Shown one piece after another: positions 1 to 9,606 of a stretch of DNA of 64,000 nucleotides (the first letter of the stretch is position 1; each line of letters opens with the position of its first letter). Location of the stretch: NCBI GenBank assembly GCA_040403495.1, contig JBBAKM010000006.1, positions 1 through 64,000 on the forward strand, read 5' to 3'. The notes beneath the pieces are model-generated. The model saw only the letters and a list, made by a program, of their open reading frames with translations, was not told where the DNA came from and ran no database searches. Position numbers and translations under genes: made by a program. The DNA is from JABMMZ01 sp040403495. Its GTDB lineage: Bacteria > Bacteroidota > Bacteroidia > NS11-12g > UBA955.

Positions 1-65
1 TAAATTTGTGTAAATTTGAAATATAATCCGTGTCAACTTTTTTCAGGACGAGACATAGTAATACT

Positions 66-1166
66 TTATATTTTTGATTGAAGATGCATTGTATCGTTTA
101 CTCTTTTCTCTGCCAATTGAATAGCAGCTAATTGAGTATTGATATTATCCGCTTCTGATTTGTCATAAATGCTAAGTACAGTATTGTAAATATTTTCTGT
201 TTGAGCAAAAGCTATTTCTCTAACATAACCATTGTATTCACTGTAAACATTAATTAATCCACCTGCGTTAATCAAGAAATCTGGAGCATAATAAATGCCT
301 TTAGCTTTTATCATATCACCATGAATGTTGTCATCTTCTAATTGATTATTAGCAGCACCAGCAACAATTTTACATTTCAATTGACCGATAGTATTTGTGT
401 TTAAGATAGCACCTAAAGCACAAGGAGCAAAAATATCAACATCTAAACCGAAAATTTCTTCAGGTTTTACGATTGTAGCACCATATTTATCGGCTGCAAT
501 TTTTAAGCCATGTTCAAATATATCAGTTGCGAATAGGATAGCACCATCTTTTTTCAACATTTCTATCAAATGAAGACCAACTTTTCCTGTTCCTTGAACT
601 GCAATTTTTTTGCCAGCTAAATTATCGCTACCGTATGCTTTTTTAGCACTTGCTTTGATACCCATGTAAACACCATAAGCTGTAACTGGACTTGGATCGC
701 CGCCGCCACCCATAATCTCTGGTAAACCAACCACGTGGTCAGTTTCCATTGCTACGTATTCCATGTCTTTAGTTGTAGTTCCAACATCTTCAGCAGTAAT
801 GTATTTACCACCTAAATTGTCAACAAATCTTCCGAACTTTCTCATCAAATGTTCAGATTTGTGTTTTGTAGGGTCTCCGATAATAACCGCTTTAGCACCA
901 CCCAAGTTTAAACCACTAATGGCTGCTTTGTAAGTCATCCCTCTTGATAATCTTAACGCATCATTGATAGCTTCCGCCTCAGACGAGTAATTCCACATTC
1001 TTGTTCCACCTAAACCGGGGCCCAAAACTGTGTTATGGATAGCAATAATTGCCTTTAAACCGGTATGATTGTCTTGACAAATTAAAATTTGTTCGTGGTC
1101 ATAACGGGCAACTTGCGAAAACACATCAAACTGTGTTTCATTTTGTGTAGCATGTGATAAACTCAT
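66..1166 (-). CDS. ldh: Leucine dehydrogenase (Glu/Leu/Phe/Val dehydrogenase family)
   Basis: This enzyme oxidatively deaminates leucine and other branched-chain amino acids to 2-oxo acids with NAD+ in the cytoplasm. The 366-residue protein has the family's glycine-rich segment PGLGGTRMW (about residues 50-58), the two catalytic-region lysines (MTYK80 and GGAK92), and a Rossmann GxGxxG motif, GTGKVG, at about residues 192-197. Length is normal for the family. The first ATG at 1166 fits because a -7-like TACATTTG lies about 30 bases upstream (1198-1205 on the complement). The gene stands alone, with no terminator visible in the 65 bases downstream. Leucine is the most likely substrate for Bacteroidota homologues, but valine or phenylalanine activity cannot be excluded from sequence. 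Confidence 0.9.
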   Translation of the reverse strand: MSLSHATQNETQFDVFSQVARYDHEQILICQDNHTGLKAIIAIHNTVLGPGLGGTRMWNYSSEAEAINDALRLSRGMTYKAAISGLNLGGAKAVIIGDPTKHKSEHLMRKFGRFVDNLGGKYITAEDVGTTTKDMEYVAMETDHVVGLPEIMGGGGDPSPVTAYGVYMGIKASAKKAYGSDNLAGKKIAVQGTGKVGLHLIEMLKKDGAILFATDIFEHGLKIAADKYGATIVKPEEIFGLDVDIFAPCALGAILNTNTIGQLKCKIVAGAANNQLEDDNIHGDMIKAKGIYYAPDFLINAGGLINVYSEYNGYVREIAFAQTENIYNTVLSIYDKSEADNINTQLAAIQLAEKRVNDTMHLQSKI

Positions 1167-1197
1167 TTTATAATCTAAGGTTAAAAATTTTAAGGTG

Positions 1198-1205
1198 CAA
1201 ATGTA
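1198..1205 (-). promoter_or_regulatory. -7 promoter element of leucine dehydrogenase gene
   Basis: The complement reads TACATTTG, a perfect match to the Bacteroidota -7 consensus TAnnTTTG, about 30 bases before the ATG at 1166. I could not find a convincing -33 TTG. Confidence 0.5.
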
Positions 1206-1321
1206 ATATTTTAATTGATTATTTTTTTGGTAATTATTAAAGGATTATTAATTGAGTATTTATACTCTCTAATCTAAATGTTTAATAAATTTTGACAAAC
1301 GTAAAATGATAATCTCAACTA

Positions 1322-2272
1322 TTACTTTGCAGCCGCCCTTCTCAATCGGTCGTTAATGGCTTTGCCCAAACCTGTTTCGGGCAGAAGTTTAGCGTAAATA
1401 AAATCATGTTTTTGCTCGTCTAATGTGCGCATTGCATCAAATAAATGCTTTGCCGCTTCATTAATATCGCCTTGGGGACTCAAGTTTATACATGGAAAAT
1501 CATTGACTTGCTGTTGCCCAAACGTTAAGAATGCCATTGCTAAAGGTTGTTTCTCATTGATAATCGAATTAAAATCATCAACCAATCTAAAGGGCGTTCT
1601 AGGTGAATAATGTTTGTCTAACTGCCCGGGCGCTGCAGGATTACTATTTTGAGTTAAATGATATTCAACTTTTTCATTGATACCCTGTTCAATCGTTTCT
1701 ATACTTAGTCCACCTAATCTCAATATTTTAAAAGGTTGAACGGTACAGTCTATAATAGTACTTTCTAAACCAACTTCACACGAACCGCCATCAATAATAT
1801 ACGGAATTTTGTCACCTAACTGCTTTTCAACATGAGTTGCTTTGGTCGGACTGATGTATCCAAATGGATTGGCACTAGGGGCAGCAAGTGGAAAATTCAA
1901 ATGGTTTAACAATTGTAAGGTTAAGGGATGATTGGGAATCCTAATTGCTACTTTGTCACTCCCCGAAGTAACTAAAAATGATATTTTATCGTTTTTATGC
2001 AATAACAAGGTAAGTGGTCCAGGCCAAAATAAATCCATCAATTGTTGGGCTTTTTCTGGAATTTCCAATACATAGTTTTTCAATTGTTCTCTGTTTCCAA
2101 AATGAACAATTAAAGGATCAAAATGTGGTCTGTTTTTGATTTCAAATATCTTGAGAACCGCATTTTCATCACAAGCATTACCTGCCAATCCATAAACGGT
2201 TTCGGTTGGGATAGCAACTATTTCGCCATTTTCAAGAAAACTTTGGGCTAATAAGAGGTCTTGACCAATCAT
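1322..2272 (-). CDS. sua5: L-threonylcarbamoyladenylate synthase (Sua5/YrdC family)
   Basis: It makes threonylcarbamoyl-AMP from threonine, bicarbonate and ATP, the first step of the universal t6A37 tRNA modification. The YrdC domain is recognisable by PTETVYGLAG near residues 22-31, the segment IFEIKNRPHFDPL, and SANPFGYISPT in the middle of the protein. At 316 residues it is the long Sua5 type with a C-terminal extension (from about residue 210, after PAAPGQLDKHYSPRTP, a typical Sua5 linker) rather than the short YrdC type. The ATG directly follows the stop of the upstream response regulator (TAAATG), so the two are likely cotranscribed and translationally coupled. Confidence 0.93.
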   Translation of the reverse strand: MIGQDLLLAQSFLENGEIVAIPTETVYGLAGNACDENAVLKIFEIKNRPHFDPLIVHFGNREQLKNYVLEIPEKAQQLMDLFWPGPLTLLLHKNDKISFLVTSGSDKVAIRIPNHPLTLQLLNHLNFPLAAPSANPFGYISPTKATHVEKQLGDKIPYIIDGGSCEVGLESTIIDCTVQPFKILRLGGLSIETIEQGINEKVEYHLTQNSNPAAPGQLDKHYSPRTPFRLVDDFNSIINEKQPLAMAFLTFGQQQVNDFPCINLSPQGDINEAAKHLFDAMRTLDEQKHDFIYAKLLPETGLGKAINDRLRRAAAK

Positions 2273-3628
2273 TTAGCTTCTTTTTAATCCGTATTTGTCA
2301 ATTTTATTGTAAAGGTGACTTCTTTGGATATCAATTTCAACCGCAGTTTTAGCCACATTCCAATTGTTTTTTTTCAATTTAGCATCCAAAAACATGGCCT
2401 CAGCAAAATCTTTAAAATCTTGGAATTTATCGTGTTTGTCAACAAATAAGTTGTTGGTTTTTGAAACAGGAGTGGAGGGATTACTGTAGGCTATAACATC
2501 GTCTTTAGTTATTTTATAATCAGACAATATCACCAAGCGCTCAACCACATTTCTTAATTCTCGCACATTCCCCGACCAATTAACATTTTTTAGCTCATCC
2601 AAAGCGTCAGAAGCAAATGTTTTTTTAACCCCGTTTTCTTCGCATATTTCTTTTAAAAATTTCTCAGCAATGACAGGAATATCATCTTTTCTATCGTTTA
2701 AAGAAGGAACATGAATAACAATAACACTTAAACGGTGGTATAAATCCATTCGAAAATTGCCTTTTTCAATTTCCTCAGGTAGATTTTTATTAGTTGCAGC
2801 TATAATTCTAACATCAACTGAAACCGATTTATCGCCACCCACTCTTTGCAAGATGCCCTCTTGAATAACTCTTAATACTTTAGCTTGGGCAGACAAACTC
2901 ATGTCACCAATTTCATCAAGAAATAAAGTACCGCCATGCGCCTGTTCAAACTTTCCTATTCTTTGTTTAATTGCAGTTGTAAACGCTCCTTTTTCATGAC
3001 CAAAAAGTTCACTTTCTATTAATTCGCTTGGAATAGCGGCACAATTTACCTCGATAATGGGAGCATTAGAACGATTGCTTTTTTCATGTATCCAACGGGC
3101 AACCAACTCTTTACCACTTCCATTTTCACCAGTAATTAATACTCTAGCATCTGTTGGAGCTACTTTTGCGATGGTATCTTTTATTTTTGAAATAGCAGGG
3201 GTATCACCCACAATTTCTCTGGTTTTTGATATTTTACGTTTCAAAACCTTCGTTTCAATCACCAGGTTGTTTTTATCAACAGCATTGCGGAGGGTAATTA
3301 AAAGTCTATTTAAATCAGGCGGTTTGGAAATAAAATCGTAAGCCCCTTTACGAACCGCTTCCACTGCAAGTTCAATACTACCATGACCAGAAATTAAAAT
3401 AAAAGGTGTTTCAGGTGTAATTTCAGTTGCTTTAGCCATCACTTCCATACCGTCCAAACCAGGCATTTTTATATCACATAAAATGGCATCATAAGTGTGT
3501 TCTTGGATCATTTCTAATCCTTTTTTACCATTTTCGGCAATATCAACCTGATACATTTCAGTCGTCAAGATGTTGGATAGGGCATCTCTTATTGGTTTTT
3601 CATCATCTATTACAAGTATATTAGGCAT
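2273..3628 (-). CDS. Sigma54-dependent response regulator (NtrC family)
   Basis: It is a cytoplasmic two-component transcription activator of 451 residues. The receiver domain (about 1-120) has acidic residues D8/D9, phosphoacceptor D52, S80 and K102. The AAA+ domain has Walker A GENGSGKE (about 167-174) and Walker B LFLDEIGD (235-242). A Fis-type helix-turn-helix closes the protein (AKTAVEIDIQRSHLYNKI). The sigma54-contacting loop reads GAFTTA (214-219) instead of the canonical GAFTGA. No histidine kinase lies next to it, so it is an orphan regulator here. An imperfect inverted repeat just upstream (about 3633-3663) might be autoregulatory. Its target genes cannot be told from this window. 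Confidence 0.92.
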   Translation of the reverse strand: MPNILVIDDEKPIRDALSNILTTEMYQVDIAENGKKGLEMIQEHTYDAILCDIKMPGLDGMEVMAKATEITPETPFILISGHGSIELAVEAVRKGAYDFISKPPDLNRLLITLRNAVDKNNLVIETKVLKRKISKTREIVGDTPAISKIKDTIAKVAPTDARVLITGENGSGKELVARWIHEKSNRSNAPIIEVNCAAIPSELIESELFGHEKGAFTTAIKQRIGKFEQAHGGTLFLDEIGDMSLSAQAKVLRVIQEGILQRVGGDKSVSVDVRIIAATNKNLPEEIEKGNFRMDLYHRLSVIVIHVPSLNDRKDDIPVIAEKFLKEICEENGVKKTFASDALDELKNVNWSGNVRELRNVVERLVILSDYKITKDDVIAYSNPSTPVSKTNNLFVDKHDKFQDFKDFAEAMFLDAKLKKNNWNVAKTAVEIDIQRSHLYNKIDKYGLKRS

Positions 3629-3866
3629 AGCAAAATTGTGTATTCAAAATTATACAATTTTACATGTTTCGTATCAACAAGTTTTATACAAATTCAAATT
3701 ATGATTTAAAAGGAATTAAATAATAACAGTCGTGAAATTAGGATTTTAATAAAAAGTGGGAACGATGTTTTAAAAAAATATCACTTTATAAAAAAGACTT
3801 TTGGAAACAAATAGTTAAAGTATTATTTTCGCAACCTTTAAAAAATTCGAACATTAGATATATATC

Positions 3867-6827
3867 ATGAAAAATAAAGGATTAGTCATATTTATTGCAG
3901 TTGTTTTAGCATTAACTTGTATTTATCAATTGTCATTTACTTATGTTGCAAGAAAATTTGAGGCAGAAGCAAGAACGTATGCAACCAAAGACAACAAGTT
4001 TGATTCTGAAAAATACAGAGAATACATAGATTCTTTGGGTAATAAAGACATCTTAGATTTTGGCTTTGTTAAAAGAAATTATTTCAAAACTAAAGAATCT
4101 GAGCTTAAGTTAGGTTTGGATTTACAAGGTGGTATGAACGTAATTTTGGAAGTTTCCAAAGGCGAAGTTATTAAAACACTTGCTGGTCAGATGAACCAAA
4201 AAGACAATGCTTTATTAACTGCTATTGACAACACCAAAGCCGAATATCAAAAAAATGGTGGTGATTTTGTAGAAATTTTCGCATCTAAGTTCAAGGAATT
4301 AGCCCCAACCAGAACATTGTCTTCAATTTTCTCAAATAGAGAAAACAAACAATTAACTTCTAACTCTACAGATAAAGAAGTTGTTGAATATTTAAAACGT
4401 GAAATTAAAAGCAAATCAGACAATACAAGACAAGTTATTGAAGCGCGTTTAAATTCAGGTAGTATCAGTCAGCCTAACATCCAAGAATTAGAGGGTGGTA
4501 GAATATCAGTTGAACTTCCTGGTGTTGACAATCCAAAAAGAATTAGAAAATTATTAGAAGAAAGTGCTCGTTTAGAGTTTTGGGAAGTATATGGTAACAA
4601 TCCTAAAAATGAATTCTATGGTTATAAAAAGATTTATGAACCAATGAATTTTGCATACAGCCAAAAATTATCATTAAACAAAGGTTTAAATTCAGAAGAT
4701 TCATTAAAACTAAATGGACTAGATACTATTACGAATTTAAAATTAAAAGACAGTTTAAAAACAGCTTTATTAAACGATATCAACAAAAGAGATTCTTCGA
4801 AATTCCCATTTGCTGAAGCTGGCTTATATCCTTATCAAGATGATAAAGGAAATATTGTAGAAGGTCCGGTGTTTGCTATAGCAGAAAAAAGATCATTCAA
4901 CAAAATCAATAAATTATTACAAGACGAAACCATCGTTAAATTTTTACCTAAAAATTTAAAATTCGCTTGGGGTGCTAATCCAATTTCAAAAGGTAGTGAA
5001 GTTTATCCACTATATGCATTAAAAGGCAATAGAGAAGGAGTAGCATCTATGGGGAGTGGAGAAGAAAACATGATTGCTGATGCGTTCCCAACAAGCAATA
5101 CCAATTCAGGTAGAGTTGAGGTTTCTATGAGCATGACTACAAAAGCTGCGAAAGATTGGAAAAACTTAACCACAGCAAACGTTGGTCAATTCGTTGCCAT
5201 TGTTCTAGACAATAAAGTATTCTCAGCGCCAGTAGTAAACGACCCAATTACAGGAGGTCAATCATCTATCAGTGGAGATTTTTCTGTTGAAGATGCTACA
5301 GATTTAGCCAATGTATTGAAAGCAGGTAAATTACCAGCGCCAGCACAAATTGTGGCAGAAGATGTAGTTGGTCCAACATTAGGAAAAGAATCTATCACAC
5401 AAGGTATCAATTCATTCATTATTGGATTTATTGCCGTTATTTTGTTAATGATGTTCTATTATAACCAAGCAGGATTCTTTTCAGTGCTTGCTGTAATTGC
5501 AAACGTATTCTTTATTATTGGTATGTTAGCATCAGGTGGTGCAGCATTGACATTGCCGGGTATTGCAGGTATCGTATTAACAATTGGTATGGCGGTGGAT
5601 TCCAACGTATTAATTTATGAACGTATCAGAGAAGAATTAAGAGAAGGCAAAACGCTGAAATTAGCCATTTCGAATGGTTACAAAGCGGCATTGTCATCTA
5701 TTATCGATGGTAATATCACTACTTTATTAGCAGGTATTATCATGTTATCAGTAGGAGCAGGACCCGTTTATGGATTTGCTATTACATTGATTATCGGTAT
5801 CGTAACATCATTATTTACTTCAATCTTGTTAACCAGAATAGTTATAGAAAATAGATTGTCTAAAAACAAACAAGTAAAATTCAGCAACAAAATGACAGGA
5901 GACTTATTAGTTAACGCTAATTATGATTTCATGGGTAATAGAAAGAAGTTTTATATTTTCTCTTCAATCGTCATTATTGCAGGTATGGCGGTATTAATAG
6001 GAAAAGGTGGTTTGAGTACAGGTATCGACTTCAAAGGAGGTTATGGCTATCAAATGCAACTTGAAAAAGGTATTAATGTAGAAAAAATCAAAACTGCTTT
6101 AGACAAAGGATTGAAAGGAAGTAGTAATGAAGTTAAAACTATTGGTAGCGAAGGTCGTTATAAAATCGTAACAACTTATAAAATCAATGAAGCTAAAGTA
6201 AGTGCCGATGACATAGAAAAAGAAGTATTAGTGGCTTTGTCATCTTTTAATGCAACAGAAGCAAGTATCTTAAGTAGTTCAGAAGTTGGTCCAACTATTG
6301 CATCAAATATCAGAACAAAATCAACTTGGGTTGTTATCATTTCATTGGTTGTTATCTTTATATACATCATTATTAGATTCAAGAAAGTTGGTTATGCAGC
6401 GGGTGCAACAATTGCATTGTTCCATGACGTATTAATGGTATTTGCTATTTTCGCATTGTTAGACGGAATTGTGCCATTCTCATTAGAAATTGACCAAGCT
6501 TTCATTGCAGCAATTTTAACGGTGGTTGGTTACTCTATCAATGACTCGGTAATTGTATTTGACAGAATTAGAGAATTTACTACAGAGTTTAAAAGCGATA
6601 AGGATACTGGAAAATTAATCAATTTAGCGATTAATAAAACATTAAGTAGAACCTTATTAACCTCTGGTACTACCTTAGTGGTTATTTTAAGTTTATTCAT
6701 TTTAGGTGGAGCGGCATTGAAAGGATTTTCATTAGCATTATTAATAGGTATAGCAATTGGAACATATTCATCTATCTGTATTGCAGCACCTATTGTTGTA
6801 GATTTTGCTAAAAAGAACAAAGCTTAA
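3867..6827 (+). CDS. secDF: Fused protein translocase subunits SecDF
   Basis: This inner-membrane component of the Sec translocon uses the proton motive force to help pull exported proteins through SecYEG. SecD and SecF are fused in one 986-residue chain, as is usual in Bacteroidota. There is an N-terminal membrane segment (about 5-25), the SecD signature GLDLQGGMN at about 83, a large periplasmic region with a Bacteroidota-type insertion, a first block of membrane helices at about 510-670, the SecF signature TGIDFKGGYG near 718, and a second block of helices to the C-terminus. The gene is monocistronic, followed by a strong terminator. An upstream TATTTTCGC resembles a -7 element with one mismatch. 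Confidence 0.97.
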   Translation: MKNKGLVIFIAVVLALTCIYQLSFTYVARKFEAEARTYATKDNKFDSEKYREYIDSLGNKDILDFGFVKRNYFKTKESELKLGLDLQGGMNVILEVSKGEVIKTLAGQMNQKDNALLTAIDNTKAEYQKNGGDFVEIFASKFKELAPTRTLSSIFSNRENKQLTSNSTDKEVVEYLKREIKSKSDNTRQVIEARLNSGSISQPNIQELEGGRISVELPGVDNPKRIRKLLEESARLEFWEVYGNNPKNEFYGYKKIYEPMNFAYSQKLSLNKGLNSEDSLKLNGLDTITNLKLKDSLKTALLNDINKRDSSKFPFAEAGLYPYQDDKGNIVEGPVFAIAEKRSFNKINKLLQDETIVKFLPKNLKFAWGANPISKGSEVYPLYALKGNREGVASMGSGEENMIADAFPTSNTNSGRVEVSMSMTTKAAKDWKNLTTANVGQFVAIVLDNKVFSAPVVNDPITGGQSSISGDFSVEDATDLANVLKAGKLPAPAQIVAEDVVGPTLGKESITQGINSFIIGFIAVILLMMFYYNQAGFFSVLAVIANVFFIIGMLASGGAALTLPGIAGIVLTIGMAVDSNVLIYERIREELREGKTLKLAISNGYKAALSSIIDGNITTLLAGIIMLSVGAGPVYGFAITLIIGIVTSLFTSILLTRIVIENRLSKNKQVKFSNKMTGDLLVNANYDFMGNRKKFYIFSSIVIIAGMAVLIGKGGLSTGIDFKGGYGYQMQLEKGINVEKIKTALDKGLKGSSNEVKTIGSEGRYKIVTTYKINEAKVSADDIEKEVLVALSSFNATEASILSSSEVGPTIASNIRTKSTWVVIISLVVIFIYIIIRFKKVGYAAGATIALFHDVLMVFAIFALLDGIVPFSLEIDQAFIAAILTVVGYSINDSVIVFDRIREFTTEFKSDKDTGKLINLAINKTLSRTLLTSGTTLVVILSLFILGGAALKGFSLALLIGIAIGTYSSICIAAPIVVDFAKKNKA

Positions 6828-6848
6828 TTTAAAGAATTAAATATTTAT

Positions 6849-6880
6849 TAAAAAAGCCCCATAAATGGGGCTTTTTTGTT
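6849..6880. terminator. Intrinsic terminator after secDF
   Basis: A perfect GC-rich stem GCCCCA / TGGGGC with a TAAA loop is flanked by an A-run on the left and TTTTTT on the right. It can act on both strands and ends the secDF transcript before gyrA. Confidence 0.92.
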
Positions 6881-6955
6881 GGTATATTGTGGATTCAATA
6901 TTAGGAAAATTAGCCTTAAAATGCTAGATTGCAATGTTTTTAAAATAATACAAAT

Positions 6956-9583
6956 ATGGATCAAAACCCAGATGAAAATTTCGTTGAAAGAATAATTCCC
7001 ATTAATATCGAAGATGAGATGAAAACTGCTTATATCGACTATTCAATGTCGGTAATTGTAAGTAGGGCATTACCAGATGTAAGAGATGGATTAAAGCCAG
7101 TACACAGAAGAGTATTGTATGGAATGACTGAATTAGGATTAGCTCCTAACAGACCGTATAAAAAATCTGCACGTATTGTGGGAGAAGTTTTAGGAAAGTA
7201 CCACCCGCATGGTGACTCTTCAGTTTATGACACCATGGTTCGTATGGCCCAAGAGTGGAGTTTACGTTACACAATGGTGGATGGTCAAGGTAACTTTGGT
7301 TCAATAGATGGTGACTCAGCAGCTGCCATGCGTTATACTGAAGCACGTTTGAAAAAAATTGCAGAAGACATGCTTAATGATCTTGAAAAAGACACAGTGG
7401 ATTTCAGACCCAATTTTGATGACTCGTTGAAAGAACCATCTGTATTGCCTTCAAAAATACCTAACTTATTAGTCAATGGTGCTTCTGGTATTGCGGTTGG
7501 TATGGCTACCAATATGGCTCCTCATAACTTATCTGAATCTATTGATGCAATTGTAGCCTACATTGATAACAGAGAAATTGAAATCTCTGAGTTAATGAAT
7601 CACATTAAAGGTCCAGATTTTCCAACAGGTGCAATCATCCATGGAACTGATGGAATTCGTTCTGCTTTTGAAACAGGCAGAGGTAGAATTTTAATGAGAG
7701 GTAAAACAGAAATTGAAACTTTAAACAATGGTAAAGAACAAATCATTGTAACTGAAGTTCCATACCAAGTAATGCCTCATCAAATTATTACCAGAGCAGT
7801 TGATTTGGTTCAAGAAAAAATCATTGATGGTATAGTAAGCGTAAGAGATGAGTCAGGAAGACAAGGTATGCGTTTGGTTTTTGAATTAAGAAAAGATGCA
7901 ATTGCCAATGTTATCTTAAATCAATTATATAAATACACGCCACTACAATCTTCTTTCTCGGTTAACAATATTGCCTTAGTGAATGGTCGACCAGAAATGC
8001 TTAATCTGAAAGACATGATTAGGCATTTTGTTGAACACCGTCATGAAATTGTAGTTAGAAGAACAAAATATGATTTAGCAGAAGCAAGAAAAAGAGCTCA
8101 TATTTTAGAAGGTTTGTTAATTGCCTTAGACAATTTAGATGCGGTTATCAGCTTGATTAGAAATTCTAAAAATCCAGATGAAGCAAAAGAAGGTTTAATT
8201 TCAAACTTTGGATTAACTGAAATTCAGTCAAAAGCAATTTTAGATTTAAGATTGCAGCGTTTAACAGGACTAGAACGTCAAAAAATAAAAGAGGAATACG
8301 ACGAATTAATGAAACTGATTGCTTACTTAGAATCTGTATTGAACGATGAAGCTTTAAGATACTCTATTATCAAAGAGGAGTTGAAAGAGATGAAAGAGAA
8401 ATATGGTGATCCAAGAAGAACATTAATTGAACACAGCGCAGGAGAGATTGATATTGAAGATTTAATTCCAAATGAAAAAGTTGTTTTAACAATTTCTCAC
8501 ATGGGATACATCAAAAGAACGAGTTTGAATGAATATAAAGAACAAAATCGTGGTGGTAGAGGAAACAGAGGTGTTTCACACAGAGATGAAGATTTTGTAG
8601 AACATTTATTTGTGGCAAATACACACAACTATATGTTATTCTTTACAGAGCAAGGTCGTTGTTTCTGGATGAAAGTATATGAATTACCTGAAGGTGGAAA
8701 AGCAACAAAAGGTAGAGCGATTCAAAACTTGATTGCGATTCCTAAGGAAGATAAAATCAAAGCGTATTTGAATATTGAAAACTTAAAAGACGCTGAATAT
8801 CTTGATCAGCACAATATTATTTTATGCACTAAGAAGGGGATTATTAAAAAAACCACACTCGAAGCATATTCAAGACCAAGAACGAATGGTATCAATGCCA
8901 TTACAATTAGAGAGGGAGATGAATTGTTAGAAGCAAAATTAACCAACGGAAATTGTGAAATCATTTTAGCTAAAAAATCTGGTAAAGCAATTAGATTTAA
9001 TGAATCATTGGTTAGACCGATGGGAAGAAATGCAAGTGGTGTAAAAGGAGTAACCTTAGAAACAGACAAAGACGAAGTAATAGGTATGTTGGCAATTGAC
9101 AAAGACAAACTTGCCGAAACGACCGTATTAGTGGTTGCTGAAAAAGGATATGGCAAACGATCATTCTTAGTTGACCCAGAAACAGGAGAAGATGAGTACA
9201 GAGTGACTGGCAGAGGCGGTAAAGGTGTAAAAACATTGAATATTACCGATAAAACTGGTGATTTGATATCTATATCGAATGTTACCGATGAAGATGGATT
9301 GATGATTATCAACAAATCCGGCTTAACAATCAGAATGAGAGTTGATAGTTTAAGAACCATGGGGCGTGCAACACAAGGGGTTAAATTGATTAATATCAAA
9401 AACAATGATTCAATAGCATCAGTTGCGGTTGTTCCAGTTGAAGAAGAGGAAGAAGAAATTACAGAAGGTTCTGCAGAAGGTGAAATTAATTTGGAACCCG
9501 ATGGTGATTCAAACCCAACAGAAAATTTAGATTCAAATAATCCAACCGAGCCAAACGATGAGAATGGCACAACTATTGAATAA
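6956..9583 (+). CDS. gyrA: DNA gyrase subunit A
   Basis: GyrA breaks and rejoins DNA within the A2B2 gyrase that introduces negative supercoils. The 875-residue protein has the winged-helix region with HPHGDSSVYDTM, where the serine and aspartate equal E. coli S83 and D87 (fluoroquinolone-sensitive residues). The catalytic tyrosine is in AAMRYTEARL (about residue 127). The C-terminal beta-pinwheel carries a GyrA-box, QNRGGRG, near residue 530, which marks it as gyrase rather than topoisomerase IV ParC. The tail from about 830 is very acidic and low in complexity (runs of Glu, Asp, Asn, Pro), a common regulatory tail of GyrA. The next gene starts 23 bases downstream without a terminator. Confidence 0.97.
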   Translation: MDQNPDENFVERIIPINIEDEMKTAYIDYSMSVIVSRALPDVRDGLKPVHRRVLYGMTELGLAPNRPYKKSARIVGEVLGKYHPHGDSSVYDTMVRMAQEWSLRYTMVDGQGNFGSIDGDSAAAMRYTEARLKKIAEDMLNDLEKDTVDFRPNFDDSLKEPSVLPSKIPNLLVNGASGIAVGMATNMAPHNLSESIDAIVAYIDNREIEISELMNHIKGPDFPTGAIIHGTDGIRSAFETGRGRILMRGKTEIETLNNGKEQIIVTEVPYQVMPHQIITRAVDLVQEKIIDGIVSVRDESGRQGMRLVFELRKDAIANVILNQLYKYTPLQSSFSVNNIALVNGRPEMLNLKDMIRHFVEHRHEIVVRRTKYDLAEARKRAHILEGLLIALDNLDAVISLIRNSKNPDEAKEGLISNFGLTEIQSKAILDLRLQRLTGLERQKIKEEYDELMKLIAYLESVLNDEALRYSIIKEELKEMKEKYGDPRRTLIEHSAGEIDIEDLIPNEKVVLTISHMGYIKRTSLNEYKEQNRGGRGNRGVSHRDEDFVEHLFVANTHNYMLFFTEQGRCFWMKVYELPEGGKATKGRAIQNLIAIPKEDKIKAYLNIENLKDAEYLDQHNIILCTKKGIIKKTTLEAYSRPRTNGINAITIREGDELLEAKLTNGNCEIILAKKSGKAIRFNESLVRPMGRNASGVKGVTLETDKDEVIGMLAIDKDKLAETTVLVVAEKGYGKRSFLVDPETGEDEYRVTGRGGKGVKTLNITDKTGDLISISNVTDEDGLMIINKSGLTIRMRVDSLRTMGRATQGVKLINIKNNDSIASVAVVPVEEEEEEITEGSAEGEINLEPDGDSNPTENLDSNNPTEPNDENGTTIE

Positions 9584-9606
9584 GTATAAAAAAAACAGAA
9601 TAAGGA

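Noticed and set aside
1..18. Two TAAATTTG boxes in tandem at the left edge
   Set aside because: They match the -7 consensus, but no plus-strand gene follows and the leucine dehydrogenase gene is on the other strand. Without the sequence to the left they cannot be assigned.
3633..3663. Inverted repeat near the response-regulator start (AAAATTGT ... ACAATTTT)
   Set aside because: It is AT-rich, imperfect and only 8 bases per arm. It could be an operator, but chance is as likely, so it is only mentioned in the gene entry.
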